Positions 40,629 through 51,122 of a stretch of 64,000 bases of DNA are shown in pieces. The translations under genes and the position numbers were made by a program. The notes beneath the pieces are model-generated. The model worked only from the letters and a program-made list of their open reading frames with translations. It was not told the DNA's origin and ran no database searches. The first letter of the stretch is position 1, and every line of letters begins with the position of its first letter. Source of the stretch: Bedellia somnulentella (lineage: Eukaryota; Arthropoda; Insecta; Lepidoptera; Bedelliidae); assembly GCA_963576735.1 (NCBI GenBank), contig OY755187.1, forward strand, positions 8,432,001-8,496,000, in the 5' to 3' direction.

Positions 40629-42635
40629 ATAGCAATACCACACCCCACGGTCAGTTCACAATCCTCTAGTAAATCTGGATCATCGGTTAGCAATTACACC
40701 ACAGAAGACGATGAAGTGCTAGAAAGCGAAAAGGACCCTCCCATGACCGATTACAGATTTAAGATGATAAACCATATGCCTATGAAAGATATGTCAACAA
40801 AAAAAATTTGTAAAAGCTGGGGAATACCAGAGCTTTCTTACAACTGGGATTTAGTGGATCTAGAAAGCAAAAAGTTTGTCAGAGTCAGATATTCATATGA
40901 CACTGGAAGTGACGTTCATAAATTCCTTAGGGCAAGTGCTGAAATACCTATGAACTCCGACATGTTTATCATTAAAGCAGGGAACACTACTGGTAATTGG
41001 ATGAACAAGAACAAAAGAGCTTTTGGGGAGCAAAAAGTTACTAAATTTCTCCTAGAAAGAAAAATAGTCTTAGAAAACCACGGAATCAAAGATGGGTTGT
41101 ATTTAGCACCGGTAGAGGTCACTTCCTTGTTTAGCAGTTCTTGGTTAAAAGAGGCAATTGCAGAGTGGGAGGAGGACCTGTTGGCTGATCAGTTCGAAAA
41201 TTACACTGAATCCCAACTCTATAGACAAGAACAGCCCCCTAAGACAATAACACCATCAGATCTGTTGAAGTATTTATCACCGATATCAGAGGGAAGTCAC
41301 CCGTCGGAATGTATAAAATGGAAAGGAAAATTGCTCCCAGAACCATTTTGTGTAAATATCCATACTAGAGAGCATAGGGATGCTGATATTATAACTCTCA
41401 TGTTAACCAATTTTAAGGAAAATTTGGATAAAGGATATGAGGTTGAGCGGGTTAATATGAAAGATAATAGTGTATTAGTAGAAGAAATCTTAAGTGAGCT
41501 GATAGACATATGGAACGAGTCTGACCACAATACATTTTCATTTATGAACCGAGCATCTTCTCACCTCTGTGCAAACATTCGAAGTTCACTTGGAATAGGG
41601 AAGAAAGGACTAAAACATTCCCCTTTTGTAAGTGATATGAAGCAACCCAACTACAGTGAAAATGTCCCTCTTAAATATAGCCCATGGATCGAAGAAGTGT
41701 TCATATCAATGGGAGAGACAGATCAAATACCCATGGGCTACACACCATGTCCTGAGCTGCTTCCTTTAAGTCCAACTGATGACCATATACTGCCCATATT
41801 GTGTGAACCAGCAACAACAAGAGTGTTTAAGCAGATACTGACCAGTAATCTTGGGGTTCAAATGTCGAAGATGACAAACCTATATTCCAGATTAGGAGGG
41901 GCATACACATCAAAAGAGGTATACGGGAAAGAACTGTTGAAGAATGTGGCAATTTTCCCAATACTTGCTAGTTTATCTGAGGAAAAGGACAAGTCCTCTA
42001 TGGAAAGCGAGTCAGGCAGATTGAGACTTTGTTCTGGTCTTATCATAAGAGCCCCATATCATGCAAGGAGGCCTACAGATAGAATTATGGTAATTACTAT
42101 AGAACTAATGAAAGCAACAGAAAAAAGTCTTCTTTTTATCCAATACGTTAAGAACTGTTTATTGTACAAAACGAGGGAGTATGTAATAGTAATTCGACAG
42201 AATTCTTTTATGAAAGAAGATTCAACTTATAATGCATTCGTCACCAATTCTTTATTCACACCAGTTAACATGCTGGGGTGTTTAGCATTAGAGAATCCTA
42301 ATATAGCCAGAAACGAAAATATGGAGGATCTTATTAGTGAGACTCTAGAACGGGGGGAGAAATGGTTCTTAGATAGGGCTATTGAAGGAGTATTGTTTGC
42401 CATGATTGGTAACTCACGCGATGAGGGGTATTTTGCATGTCTCCGTAAGATGTTTCTGGTAATATTGACATGGAGGAAGGGAAAAGCTGCTGCTAGTCTC
42501 GACATAGAAACGTTCTGTAAAAAGGCAAATGAGTGCTTGATTGACAATCCGATTTCTATGTACTTTCATCGAACATTGCTCTTTGTTCTTTCAATTTATA
42601 AAAAAAGAGGGATTCGAATCAGGGGCAACGAGTGA
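40629..42635 (+). CDS. Endogenous orthomyxo-like virus PA polymerase subunit, open frame
   Basis: The frame is open from 40629 to the TGA at 42633-42635 with no stop. The first ATG in frame is at 40743; codon 40716 is GTG. About 630-640 residues compare with roughly 700 for a complete PA. I recognise the protein as PA-like from the order and wording of its C-terminal domain: 'RLCSGLIIRAPYHARRPTD' (about 42023-42080), 'AFVTNSLFTPVNMLGCLALE' (about 42235), 'RKMFLVILTWR' (about 42447) and 'KANECLIDNPISM' (about 42523). The likely relatives are arthropod quaranjavirus-type viruses. PA is the endonuclease-bearing subunit of the trimeric viral polymerase. The N-terminus appears truncated and I cannot place a full set of endonuclease residues. 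A 17-A run at 42678-42694 suggests insertion of a polyadenylated viral mRNA by LINE machinery. Whether it is expressed is unknown. Confidence 0.75.
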   Translation: MAIPHPTVSSQSSSKSGSSVSNYTTEDDEVLESEKDPPMTDYRFKMINHMPMKDMSTKKICKSWGIPELSYNWDLVDLESKKFVRVRYSYDTGSDVHKFLRASAEIPMNSDMFIIKAGNTTGNWMNKNKRAFGEQKVTKFLLERKIVLENHGIKDGLYLAPVEVTSLFSSSWLKEAIAEWEEDLLADQFENYTESQLYRQEQPPKTITPSDLLKYLSPISEGSHPSECIKWKGKLLPEPFCVNIHTREHRDADIITLMLTNFKENLDKGYEVERVNMKDNSVLVEEILSELIDIWNESDHNTFSFMNRASSHLCANIRSSLGIGKKGLKHSPFVSDMKQPNYSENVPLKYSPWIEEVFISMGETDQIPMGYTPCPELLPLSPTDDHILPILCEPATTRVFKQILTSNLGVQMSKMTNLYSRLGGAYTSKEVYGKELLKNVAIFPILASLSEEKDKSSMESESGRLRLCSGLIIRAPYHARRPTDRIMVITIELMKATEKSLLFIQYVKNCLLYKTREYVIVIRQNSFMKEDSTYNAFVTNSLFTPVNMLGCLALENPNIARNENMEDLISETLERGEKWFLDRAIEGVLFAMIGNSRDEGYFACLRKMFLVILTWRKGKAAASLDIETFCKKANECLIDNPISMYFHRTLLFVLSIYKKRGIRIRGNE

Positions 42636-42677
42636 TCAAATGTGTTTTTTATTTGGATGATTAAGTGATTTTTAGGA

Positions 42678-42694
42678 AAAAAAAAAAAAAAACA
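42678..42694 (+). other. Poly-A tract ending the viral insertion
   Basis: An uninterrupted A-run follows the PA-like stop codon by 42 bases. This is the expected 3' end of a retroposed mRNA. Confidence 0.7.
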
Positions 42695-43130
42695 AATGAA
42701 GGATAGCAGGCTGTTGTGCGCCTGCTGCTCGATCACGAAGTTGATCCACGTTGTAGGGACCTCTCGAAGATTGTGGTGGAGTAGACTAAATAAAAAGCCG
42801 ATTTGCTGCGACTAGGGTTTACTGCTTTTAAGTATAAAATAAATTATATAATATATTGACTTTAACAAATAGCTTCTCGTCTTCTCCGTGTCTTCTTGGT
42901 TGAAGTGATGAAATAAGGGGTTTTACAATATGTTATCCTAGTATTTATATAATTTTATTTGACATCTGTTTGTCTCTACTGTGAAAAAGGTGACGCGCCT
43001 CTGGCTTCTCCCATGTTTTCAGCCAGTGTCAGCGCGCTTCTGTTGAAACGCTTCAACACCCACCTATATGTATATCTCTTTTGTTACTTAATTTGTATCC
43101 ATCTGCTCTATTTGCCCTAAATAAAATAAT
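42695..43130. other. Non-coding sequence of unknown origin
   Basis: Mixed-composition sequence with AATAAA-type motifs but no gene. Parts (42800-43060) have an LTR-like look, but I find no second copy. Confidence 0.35.
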
Positions 43131-43394
43131 ATCCCACCAAAAACATTAAATGTAAAAAAATGCCAAGTCTCTCGATGCAGTTTTTCCATCTTAAAAAGTT
43201 TTGAGATCTCATAGAAGCCAAGTCCTATTCAAAATATTTCGTAGTTATAAATCAACATTTAGTAATTGTATCAATAGTTTTCTTTATATTATAATTATAG
43301 TGACTTGGCAATGAGCACAAGAAGAAACAAATAAAACGGCATACTCGTATTTGGAGGAGTTGAAAGTTACACACACCGCATGCGTAAACATTAA
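43131..43394 (-). repeat. Inverted copy of the module at 44838-45099
   Basis: This 264-bp segment is the near-exact reverse complement of 44838-45099 (from 'ttaatgtttacgcatgcgg' to 'tttttggtgggat'). A partial third copy in direct orientation is at about 43640-43840. Confidence 0.85.
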
Positions 43395-43640
43395 TATCAC
43401 AAAATTAATTTTCTTTTGGTTTATCCGTGTCGTCCCAACCGAATTTCGGCAACGGCAGTCAGTCTTAGTGCACTCTCGATTCATTTACTTTTATAAAGCG
43501 ATGGCCCGTAAGGTATTCTTAATTATTGTATTGGAGCATGTAGTCGGTAGTGACCATCATGATTCACACATAACAAATAATCTGATCACTGGTCTCGTCA
43601 GTAACATTTGCATATAATTCCAGGCAGCAAGCAGCTTTTA
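43395..43640. other. Spacer between repeat modules
   Basis: It contains 'ttatccgtgtcgtcccaacc' and short ORFs without homology I can name. No RNA gene is visible. Confidence 0.35.
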
Positions 43641-43869
43641 ATTTGTGCTCATTGCCAAGTCACTATAATTATAAATAAAGAAAACTATTGATACAATTAC
43701 TAAATGTTGATTTATAACTACGAAATATTTTGAATAGGACTTGGCTTCTATGAGATCTCAAAACTTTTTAAGATGGAAAAACTGCATCGAGAGACTTGGC
43801 ATTTTTTTACATTTAATGTTTTTGGTGGGATCTCATTTATTTTTTGTAATGCATTTCTTTCTTTTACTT

Positions 43870-44170
43870 TTAGGTGACCTGACAATTTCTTCTATCTCTT
43901 CTGTTTCTTCTCTGAGGCATCGTTACTTCTAAGGTAGACAAGTCTGGGCGATATATACTTCGGAGTCGATTATATTCAGCTATTGCTGTCTCCTGAGCTT
44001 TGATACTACTAAAATTCACATTTATTAAATGTAATCCACCCAAACTAGTCACTCTTGAAAGGGCCACGTATGCTTGTTTGACGACTGAAAACTCCCTTAC
44101 ATGCTGTATGACAACGAATGAAATAAACACGACCCATCTCCAGGAATGTTACCCGACGGTCATGACAATT
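43870..44170 (-). pseudogene. Helitron helicase C-terminus (copy a)
   Basis: The - strand frame gives 'VVKQAYVALSRVTSLGGLHL' and 'IAEYNRLRSIYRPDLSTLEV', the final motif region of the PIF1-like helicase domain of Helitron Rep/Hel proteins. Only the last 80-90 residues are present. Confidence 0.72.
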
Positions 44171-44177
44171 AATTAGG

Positions 44178-44837
44178 CAAAAGCCGAAGTTCACCTGCAA
44201 AGTTTGCTTGACCACACAGCACAAAGGCTAGTTAAAGTTCAACTCGAAGTAATAAATGGAGTATTGATTAAATATGGAAACACAAAACTCTACCTGAAGT
44301 CGAAGTGGGGATTTGACGGAAGCAGCAGTCAGTCTAAATATAAGCAGCAATTTATAGAAGATGCGGCCGTGTCAGATGCAGATATTTTACTCACATCACT
44401 GGTTCCATTACAGCGTGTGACGAAAACAAAGAAAAGTGAGACAATTCTTTGGCAGAACCCACGATCTTCCTCCACTCGATTCTGCCGCCCGATACGCTAC
44501 TAGATGCTGAAGGAAAGTCACACGGTCCTTAAAGAAGAAGACTACTACATCAACAGACAAAAAGCTGCTCTGAACCCTACGCAAATAGACATCGGCAATC
44601 GAATGGTAAACATTGAGCACGTCTTAATGGAGACAATGCTAGATGGAAAAGCTGCCAATGCACTCTCAGACAATAAATCTTCCCAGACTTGCAACATATG
44701 TAAGGCAATACCTTATGCTATAAACGATATTGATGCTGTCATACAGAGGCCATGCAACGAAGAATTGTATTCATATGGGTTGTCAACGTTGCACGCCCAT
44801 ATTCGGCTGTTCGAGTGTGTGCTCCACGTATCATATT
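44178..44837 (+). pseudogene. Transib transposase fragment (copy a)
   Basis: Two consecutive frames, separated by one TAG at 44501-44503, carry 'LKSKWGFDGSSSQSKYKQQF', 'ILWQNPRSSSTRFCRPI', 'LMETMLDGKAANALSDNKS', 'CNICKA' and 'YGLSTLHAHIRLFECVLHVSY'. Both aspartates of the triad are present. The fragment ends abruptly at 44837, where the repeat module begins. Confidence 0.78.
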
Positions 44838-45099
44838 AATGTTTACGCATGCGGTGTGTGTAACTTTCAACTCCTCCAAATACGAGTATGCCGTTTTATT
44901 TGTTTCTTCTTGTGCTCATTGCCAAGTCACTATAATTATAATATAAAGAAAACTATTGATACAATTACTAAATGTTGATTTATAACTACGAAATATTTTG
45001 AATAGGACTTGGCTTCTATGAGATCTCAAAACTTTTAAGATGGAAAAACTGCATCGAGAGACTTGGCATTTTTTTACATTTAATGTTTTTGGTGGGATC
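44838..45099 (+). repeat. Repeat module, forward copy
   Basis: Reverse complement of 43131-43394. It joins the Transib fragment of copy a to the Helitron end of copy b. Confidence 0.85.
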
Positions 45100-45480
45100 T
45101 CATTTATTTTTTGTAATGCATTTCTTTCTTTTACTTTTAGGTGACCTCACAATTTCTTGGACGTCAGCTACTGCTTTGCTTAGAACCCATTCTCTATCTC
45201 TATCTCTTCTGTTTCTTCTCTGAGGCTTCGTTACTTCTAAGGTAGACAAGTCTGGGCGATATATACTTCGGAGTCGATTATATTCAGCTATTGCTGTCTC
45301 CTGAGCTTTGATACTACTAAAATTCACATTTATTAAATGTAATCCACCCAAACTAGTCACTCTTGAAAGGGCCACGTATGCTTGTTTGACGACTGAAAAC
45401 TCCCATACATGCTGTATGACAACGAATGAAATAAACACGACCCATCTCCAGGAATGTTACCCGACGGTCATGACAATTAA
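45100..45480 (-). pseudogene. Helitron helicase C-terminus (copy b)
   Basis: As copy a but with a longer tail ('REWVLSKAVADVQEIV' and a lysine/arginine-rich end), showing what copy a lost. Confidence 0.72.
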
Positions 45481-45485
45481 TTAGG

Positions 45486-46570
45486 CAAAAGCCGAAGTTC
45501 ACCTGCAAAGTTTGCTTGACAACACAGCACAAAGGCTAGTTAAAGTTCAACTCGAAGTAATAAATGGAGTATTGATTAAATATGGAAACACAAAACTCTA
45601 CCTGAAGTCGAAGTGGGGATTTGACGGAAGCAGCAGTCAGTCTAAATATAAGCAGCAATTTATAGAAGATGCGGCCGTGTCAGATGCAGATATTTTACTC
45701 ACATCACTGGTTCCATTACAGCGTGTGACGAAAACAAAGAAAAGTGAGACAATTCTTTGGCAGAACCCACGATCTTCCTCCACTCGATTCTGCCGCCCGA
45801 TACGCTACTAGATGCTGAAGGAAAGTCACACGGTCCTTAAAGAAGAAGACTACTACATCAACAGACAAAAAGCTGCTCTGAACCCTACGCAAATAGACAT
45901 CGGCAATCGAATGGTAAACATTGAGCACGTCTTAATGGAGACAATGCTAGATGGAAAAGCTGCCAATGCACTCTCAGACAATAAATCTTCCCAGACTTGC
46001 AACATATGTAAGGCAATACCTTATGCTATAAACGATATTGATGCTGTCATACAGAGGCCATGCAACGAAGAATTGTATTCATATGGGTTGTCAACGTTGC
46101 ACGCCCATATTCGGCTGTTCGAGTGTGTGCTCCACGTATCATATAGAAAGGATCAAAAAACATGCCGCGTAACTAAGGACCTCAAAGAAAACGTAGAAAA
46201 AATAAAACATTACATTTTTGATGAATATCGTCGTCGAACTGAGCTCCTCGTCGATTCAGTAAAGCAAGGTAGCGGCTCGACCAATGATGGGAACACAGCA
46301 CGCAGGTTCTTTGAAGACCTAGCTCTAAAACATGATATAACTGGGGTTGACAAAGATCTTATCACAATATTCTCTTCACCAAGTACCCCTGGTACAAAAT
46401 GCCTTCTAGTGTGCACAAAATATTAATCCACGGAGCTGACGTTATTGAATCCCTTGTGATTCCTATAGGTCAGCTTAGCGAAGAAGCTCTATATAATCTC
46501 TCTATATCTAATCCTCCTCTCTATCTAAGCTCAAATTTACAACGTGTATTTACCGATTTGCCATAGGCGC
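45486..46570 (+). pseudogene. Transib transposase fragment (copy b), longer
   Basis: It repeats copy a and continues past its break with 'YRKDQKTCRVTKDLKENV', 'STNDGNTARRFFEDLALKHD' and 'ITGVDKDLITIFSS'. Then, in another frame, 'VHKILIHGADVIES' and 'PIGQLSEEA' carry the third acidic residue. Directly after this glutamate motif the sequence departs from the family ('LYNLSIS'), consistent with a deletion. The N-terminal third, found at 21220-22258 in copy 1, is absent here. Confidence 0.78.
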
Positions 46571-46662
46571 ATTCCGTAAGTTCAGTACCATGCTAGGAAC
46601 ACAAATTAATAGGTTAAAAAAAATTATTTAAAAAAATACTTTTCATACAAAATAAATGAATA

Positions 46663-47690
46663 TTGTCAGATGTTTCGATGGAAGTAGTTGTGTCTCACAT
46701 GGCGGCACTGGACGGTTGTTCTTTCAATATTTTTACTGAGAGCCAAGATTTAAAACAGCAATTTAAGAAGAGTGGCTGTAAACTACCTGCTTCGTCAAAA
46801 ACTAAAGCAAAGATAGTGTTCACTCAAGCCGAAAAAGTAAAATCAGAGATGAGACACCACATCATGGAACTGAAACTAGCTGGACATAGATTCGCTAGAC
46901 TAATAGACGTCGTTACGTAACAAGCGATAAATGAATATAAATGTACACAGCAGAGGATTTGGCGGTTTCAACTTCAAAAATCTTGGCCTTGTTATAATAA
47001 CAGGGACGATGCCGGCCATTACGGCAATGAATATGTTGCGAGACCATCTGGCTAAATTTGAAGTAAATTTAGATGAAAATGTCGTTAGCCTCACTTCCGA
47101 CGGTGCCATCGTTATGGTCAAAACTCATTGCAAAAACCATTACCACCTATGCCCTACTCACGGAGTACAGCTAGTGGTGCTTGATACTCTATACAAAAAT
47201 GCCAAAGAACCTCAACCAGTACCGATCCAGCATGCATTAACCAACGATTCTGAATCTGAAACAGATGACGAAGAAAGTCTAGAAGCTGAACAGAGTCGTT
47301 TTATAATTAGAGAACGTCCGAGTTCAGTCACATCCAAGCTTGTACAAGGAGGTTATAGAAATTGTCCGACGCCTTGTTAAAACAATAAGCAAATCTCATC
47401 TCAAAGCAGGCGCAATTAGAGAATATATCGTAAAAGAACATGGTTAAGACATACAGATTCAACTTGATTGTCGTACGCGATGGTCGAGCATGTCAGATAT
47501 GATAGCAATATTTCTCACACTAAAAGACTGTGTATTCAAAAGCTTGATAGATTGGAAGTCCGACATTTCATGATGAGAATGAAATGTCTTTCATTTCATG
47601 AAAGCTTAAACGTCGTAAAGCTGCTGTTCTAAAGCTGTGTAGACGCGACTCTACTCTTTACACTGCTGATACTGCATTAAGATATATGCT
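46663..47690 (+). pseudogene. hAT transposase N-terminal and central part
   Basis: 'FKKSGCKLPASSKTKAKIVF' precedes a frame change near 46905, then 'GLVIITGTMPAITAMNMLRD', 'VVSLTSDGAIVMVKTHCK' (catalytic aspartate in 'LTSDGA') and 'LCPTHGVQLVVLDTLY'. Further text to about 47640 ('CRTRWSSMSDMI') is in other frames. The BED finger is missing. Confidence 0.72.
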
Positions 47691-47696
47691 TAAAAC

Positions 47697-48083
47697 TGTT
47701 TCTTGGCGACATGATAGTCCAGCGGGTAAAACACCCGCCCGAAAAATAGAAGGGCGTGAGTTCCAATCCTGGGACGGGCCTACACCAATTTGTCTTTTCT
47801 AAAGTCATATGTGTGGTTAATTTATCATGGTTGCTAACGGTGAGGGAAAACATCGTGAGGAAACCCACATGGCTGAGTTGTACTTAGTCATGTGACAGTG
47901 TATTCGTACAAAACGGCGATAGGCCTGCCCCCTATCACGTGAGTACACTGTCTAAGCAAAACGTGGGTACCTTTCTCTGGAAACTAGATGCCGCTTGCCA
48001 TATGAGTTCAGGAGTATTGGTACCTCTGCCAACCCCTTCGGGGATAAACGGCGTGAACGTTTATGTTATGTTATGTTTCTTGG
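47697..48083 (+). mobile_element. tRNA-derived SINE with 10-bp target duplication
   Basis: Insert 47707-48073 has A- and B-box-like elements ('tagtccagcgggt', 'gagttccaatcctggga'), then the lepidopteran core 'aacatcgtgaggaaaccc' (47851-47868), then a long 3' region and a TTATG repeat tail. TGTTTCTTGG is duplicated at 47697-47706 and 48074-48083. Confidence 0.85.
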
Positions 48084-48169
48084 GTACTAATAAACTTGCA
48101 ACAAAGGTATCAAACAAAGACGTCTGCTGTTAGCTGGAGTTTTACACTATTCAGACGATTTCTATAACG

Positions 48170-49892
48170 AAGTCAGCTTTGCAAACAGTTGTCAATGCCT
48201 ATGTTAAGTATGAACCAGTCTGGTCTGACCACTTACCATTAGTTATTCAATGTGACATAAACATAATTAATACAAAAATATTGACATGTAATTTTAACGA
48301 ATTTAATAGGATAAAATGGGGTAATAGAGAAAGCGATCAAATTGACATTTACAGTAATCTTTGCAATGATGGTTTAAAAAGAATAGATTTTCCTCAAGAA
48401 TTTTCAAATTGTTGTGATAATAAATGTAATTATTTTAAACATAGACTTTATATTGATAAATTGTATAATAATATTATTGATGTTTTATGTAAGGCCGCAA
48501 CTGATAGTTTTGTTAGTAGGGTGAGAAAGAAAAAGCATGTTATAGGATGGAATAAACATGTAAGGGAAGCTCATGAGGTGGCTAGGGATAAATACAAAAT
48601 ATGGGTATTCAGTGGTAAGCATACAGAGGGCACTGCCTGGAATGAGATGCGAGAAAGTAGAAAAACGTTTAAGTCACGCGTCAAATGGTGTCAAAATAAT
48701 GAAGATCAAATTAAAATGGATATTCTCGCATCTCACCATACTCGGCAAGACTTTGGCCGAGGGTCTGGATGGACAGGAGATGAAGACCAGATTTACGGCT
48801 AAAGATGTTAAAATCTGCATTCAATCTATATCAAGAGGTAAGTCTCCTGGACATGACAGCCTCAGTGTCGAACATCTCAAGTATGCTGGTGTTCATCTGC
48901 CCCGTGTACTTGCGATGTTTTACTCTTTATGCCTGAGTTACTCCTACATACCCGAGGATATGATGAGGACAGTGGTAGTCCCTATTGTTAAAAGTAAAAA
49001 TGGAGATGTGAGCGACAAAAATAACTACAGACCGATCTCTTTAGCGACGATAATGGCTAAAGTACTCGACAGTTTGCTTAATAAAGAACTTGATAGATAT
49101 TTAAAAATACATGACAATCAGTTTGGATTCAAGGCTGGACTTTCAACTGAAACAGCAATCTTATGTCTTAAGCAAACTGTCAAGTACTATACTGGGCGTA
49201 ATACACCTATTTATGCTTGTTTTCTCGATTTGTCGAAAGCATTTGACCTGGTTCATTACGATGTTTTATGGGATAAACTGTCAAACATATGTATGTCAGA
49301 CGAAATTCTGGAAATATTTAAATATTGGTATTTGAACCAGGTAAATGTTGTTCGATGGTCGGATGGGGTGTCTGAACCATATACGTTGGAGTGCGGATTG
49401 AGACAGGGTGGGCTAACTTCTCCAAGGCTCTTCAACCTATATGTGAATGCGCTTATAGAGGAACTGAGCAGCACACACGTCGGATGCCACATTGATGACA
49501 TTTGTATGAACAATTTTAGTTACGCTGATGAAATGGTGCTGCTGAGTGCGTCGGTCTGTGGTTTGACAAAATTGATAAAAATATGTGAGAGCTATGCACT
49601 AAAACATGGTCTTGTATATAACGAGAAGAAGAGCGAATGCATGGTGTTTCAGGTCAAGGGCAGAGATTTAATAGAAATTCCGCAGATAAAACTAAATGGT
49701 AAAGTACTACAAAGAGTGTCTACATTTAAATATCTCGGTCATTGGGTCACCAGTGATCTGAAAGACGATGCAGACATCGAAAGAGAGCGAAGAGCGTTGT
49801 CTGTGAGGGCTAATATGCTTGCTCGCAGATTTGCCAGGTGTTCTAGAAACGCAAAGGTGACACTCTTCAAATCTTCTGAACTCAGTAAATAA
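48170..49892 (+). pseudogene. Non-LTR retrotransposon RT fragment (CR1/Jockey group)
   Basis: The first frame (to 48802) starts at the last motif of an AP-type endonuclease ('WSDHLPLVI') and crosses a linker. The second frame (to 49892) is an RT with 'GKSPGHDSLSVEHLKY', 'NYRPISLATIMAKVLD', 'FLDLSKAFDLVHYDVLW', 'GLRQGGLTSPRLFNLYVNAL', 'FSYADEMVLLSAS' and 'FKYLGHWVTSD'. The catalytic box reads YADE instead of YADD, and a frame change near 48740 separates the halves. The 3' end of the LINE is missing where hAT sequence resumes. Confidence 0.8.
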
Positions 49893-50165
49893 TCTCGCAC
49901 GAATCAAAAACGACATTTTGATCTTGCTGGATTCATTAAAGTTGAGAAAGCCGTGTACGATAATGGTGGAGATTGTGGTATTTGTTTAACACAGGCACAC
50001 AATTATATTTTAAGTGTTCTTCCCACAAGTGTTGAGAGCGAAAGAGTATTTTCGTGTGCCGGGTACTTTTGTAACCGCCTACGAAGCTCGCTCTGAGACA
50101 AAAAGTTAGATGCTCTGATACTGTTGAGAACACATTATCAAGAGTATATATTTCTTCTTAGTTTA
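49893..50165 (+). pseudogene. hAT transposase dimerisation domain
   Basis: 'QAHNYILSVLPTSVESERVFSCAGYFCNRL' (quoted blocks near 49990-50085 are 'LPTSVESERVFSCAG' and 'NRLRSSL') is the C-terminal hAT block. One stop (TGA at 50095-50097) lies within it. It completes the protein begun at 46663. Confidence 0.78.
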
Positions 50166-50265
50166 AGTTGATTTAAAGATCTCAATTACCAAAAACTACT
50201 ATAACGTTATGTAATGTTTTTTGACATGAATTCCTCATGTGGGGATCATTACTCATAAATAAAAG

Positions 50266-50335
50266 ATGTTATTAAAGGAAAGAAAAATTTCGACACTGTC
50301 GACAGTGTCGAAATTTTTCTTTCCTTTAATAACAT
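50266..50335. repeat. Perfect 70-bp palindrome
   Basis: Two 35-bp arms meet at gtc|gac (50300/50301) with no spacer. The arm sequence (atgttattaaaggaaag... to ...ttcgacactg) is the same left flank that precedes each tRNA-like unit at 50710, 51025 and 51340. Confidence 0.92.
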
Positions 50336-50643
50336 ATTTTATTTATACTATAACGTAAGTATACAGTTTTTTAATTAAAGTTGAAATTTTGTTCTTTAAG
50401 AGCCCCTTAGTCATACCTCTTATCCATACAAACGTAGAACAGAGCTAACTCCCTGAGTTTTTGACGGATCTTCCAAATTCAAAGAGGTTAGACCTATTTT
50501 CATTATCTCTGACAGAAGAGAACTTGTTCATTTTGTTCATTGCGTGTTGTTGAATCTTATATTCTACATAATTTTATAAGTTCGTTATTTAATAAGCTGC
50601 ATTGCATTTGCAAATAGCTAGCACTCGTTGATTTTGGTACAAT
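50336..50643. other. AT-rich spacer
   Basis: I see no gene. A related 'ttgatacaat' vocabulary recurs at 51640-51660. Confidence 0.4.
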
Positions 50644-50734
50644 CTACAATAATTTAATGTTTTTTGGCATGAATTCCTCATGTGGGGATTATTACTCATA
50701 AATAAAAGATGTTATTAAAGGAAAGAAAAATTTC

Positions 50735-50807
50735 GACACTGGCGGGGTTCGAACCCGCGACCTTCGGGTATACGCCCCCGTCGCTCTGCCAACTGAGCTA
50801 CAGTGTC
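50735..50807 (-). tRNA. tRNA-like sequence, unit 1 (probably pseudo)
   Basis: On the - strand: 7-bp acceptor stem GACACTG/CAGTGTC, A box TAGCTCAGTTGGCAGAGCG, D stem GCTC/GAGC and T arm GCGGG-TTCGAAC-CCCGC. The anticodon arm is irregular (four pairs CGGG/CCCG and an 8-base loop, no normal T33), so I assign no isotype. Confidence 0.4.
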
Positions 50808-51049
50808 AGTTGGCATCCAGCGCGAAATTTCTCTATCCTTTGTTTCTTTTTTACACGTTCAAGTAGTGTTTGCGTTTCCTACCTCCGAATTTTAACTAAT
50901 TCGGACGGCCACTTGTCTACCTTTTCAGATAGAATGCAAATGTTGGAAACGCCTAACTATCACATAATTTAATGTTTTTTGACATGAATTCCTCATGTGG
51001 GGATTATTACTCATAAATAAAAGATGTTATTAAAGGAAAGAAAAATTTC

Positions 51050-51122
51050 GACACTGGCGGGGTTCGAACCCGCGACCTTCGGGTATACGCCCCCGTCGCT
51101 CTGCCAACTGAGCTACAGTGTC
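51050..51122 (-). tRNA. tRNA-like sequence, unit 2 (probably pseudo)
   Basis: An exact repeat of unit 1 shifted by 315 bases, with the same acceptor, D and T arms and the same irregular anticodon arm. Confidence 0.4.

Larger units (their letters stand above)
43640..44837. repeat. Tandem duplication, copy a (Helitron end plus Transib fragment)
   Basis: This segment matches 44910-46145. The offset is 1270 bp at the left and 1308 bp at the right because copy a lacks about 38 bp inside the Helitron part (near 43893). The Transib-derived protein text is nearly identical between copies, so duplication is recent compared with decay of the genes. Confidence 0.88.
46571..50170 (+). mobile_element. 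hAT transposon remnant, split by a SINE and a LINE
   Basis: Transposase pieces at 46663-47690, 48084-48165 and 49893-50165 are collinear with one hAT protein. A SINE (47707-48073) has a clear target duplication; a LINE RT fragment (about 48170-49892) occupies the third gap. Terminal repeats were not identified. Confidence 0.7.

Noticed and set aside
40716..40742. Start of the PA-like frame at 40716
   Set aside because: That codon is GTG; in a eukaryote the first usable ATG is 40743, and the open frame actually reaches back to 40629.
42655..42720. Target-site duplication around the PA-like insertion
   Set aside because: I compared the sequence after the A-run with that before 40650 and saw no convincing repeat.
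50735..51122. Two functional tRNA genes
   Set aside because: The anticodon arm does not fold normally and no anticodon can be assigned; treated as tRNA-like only.
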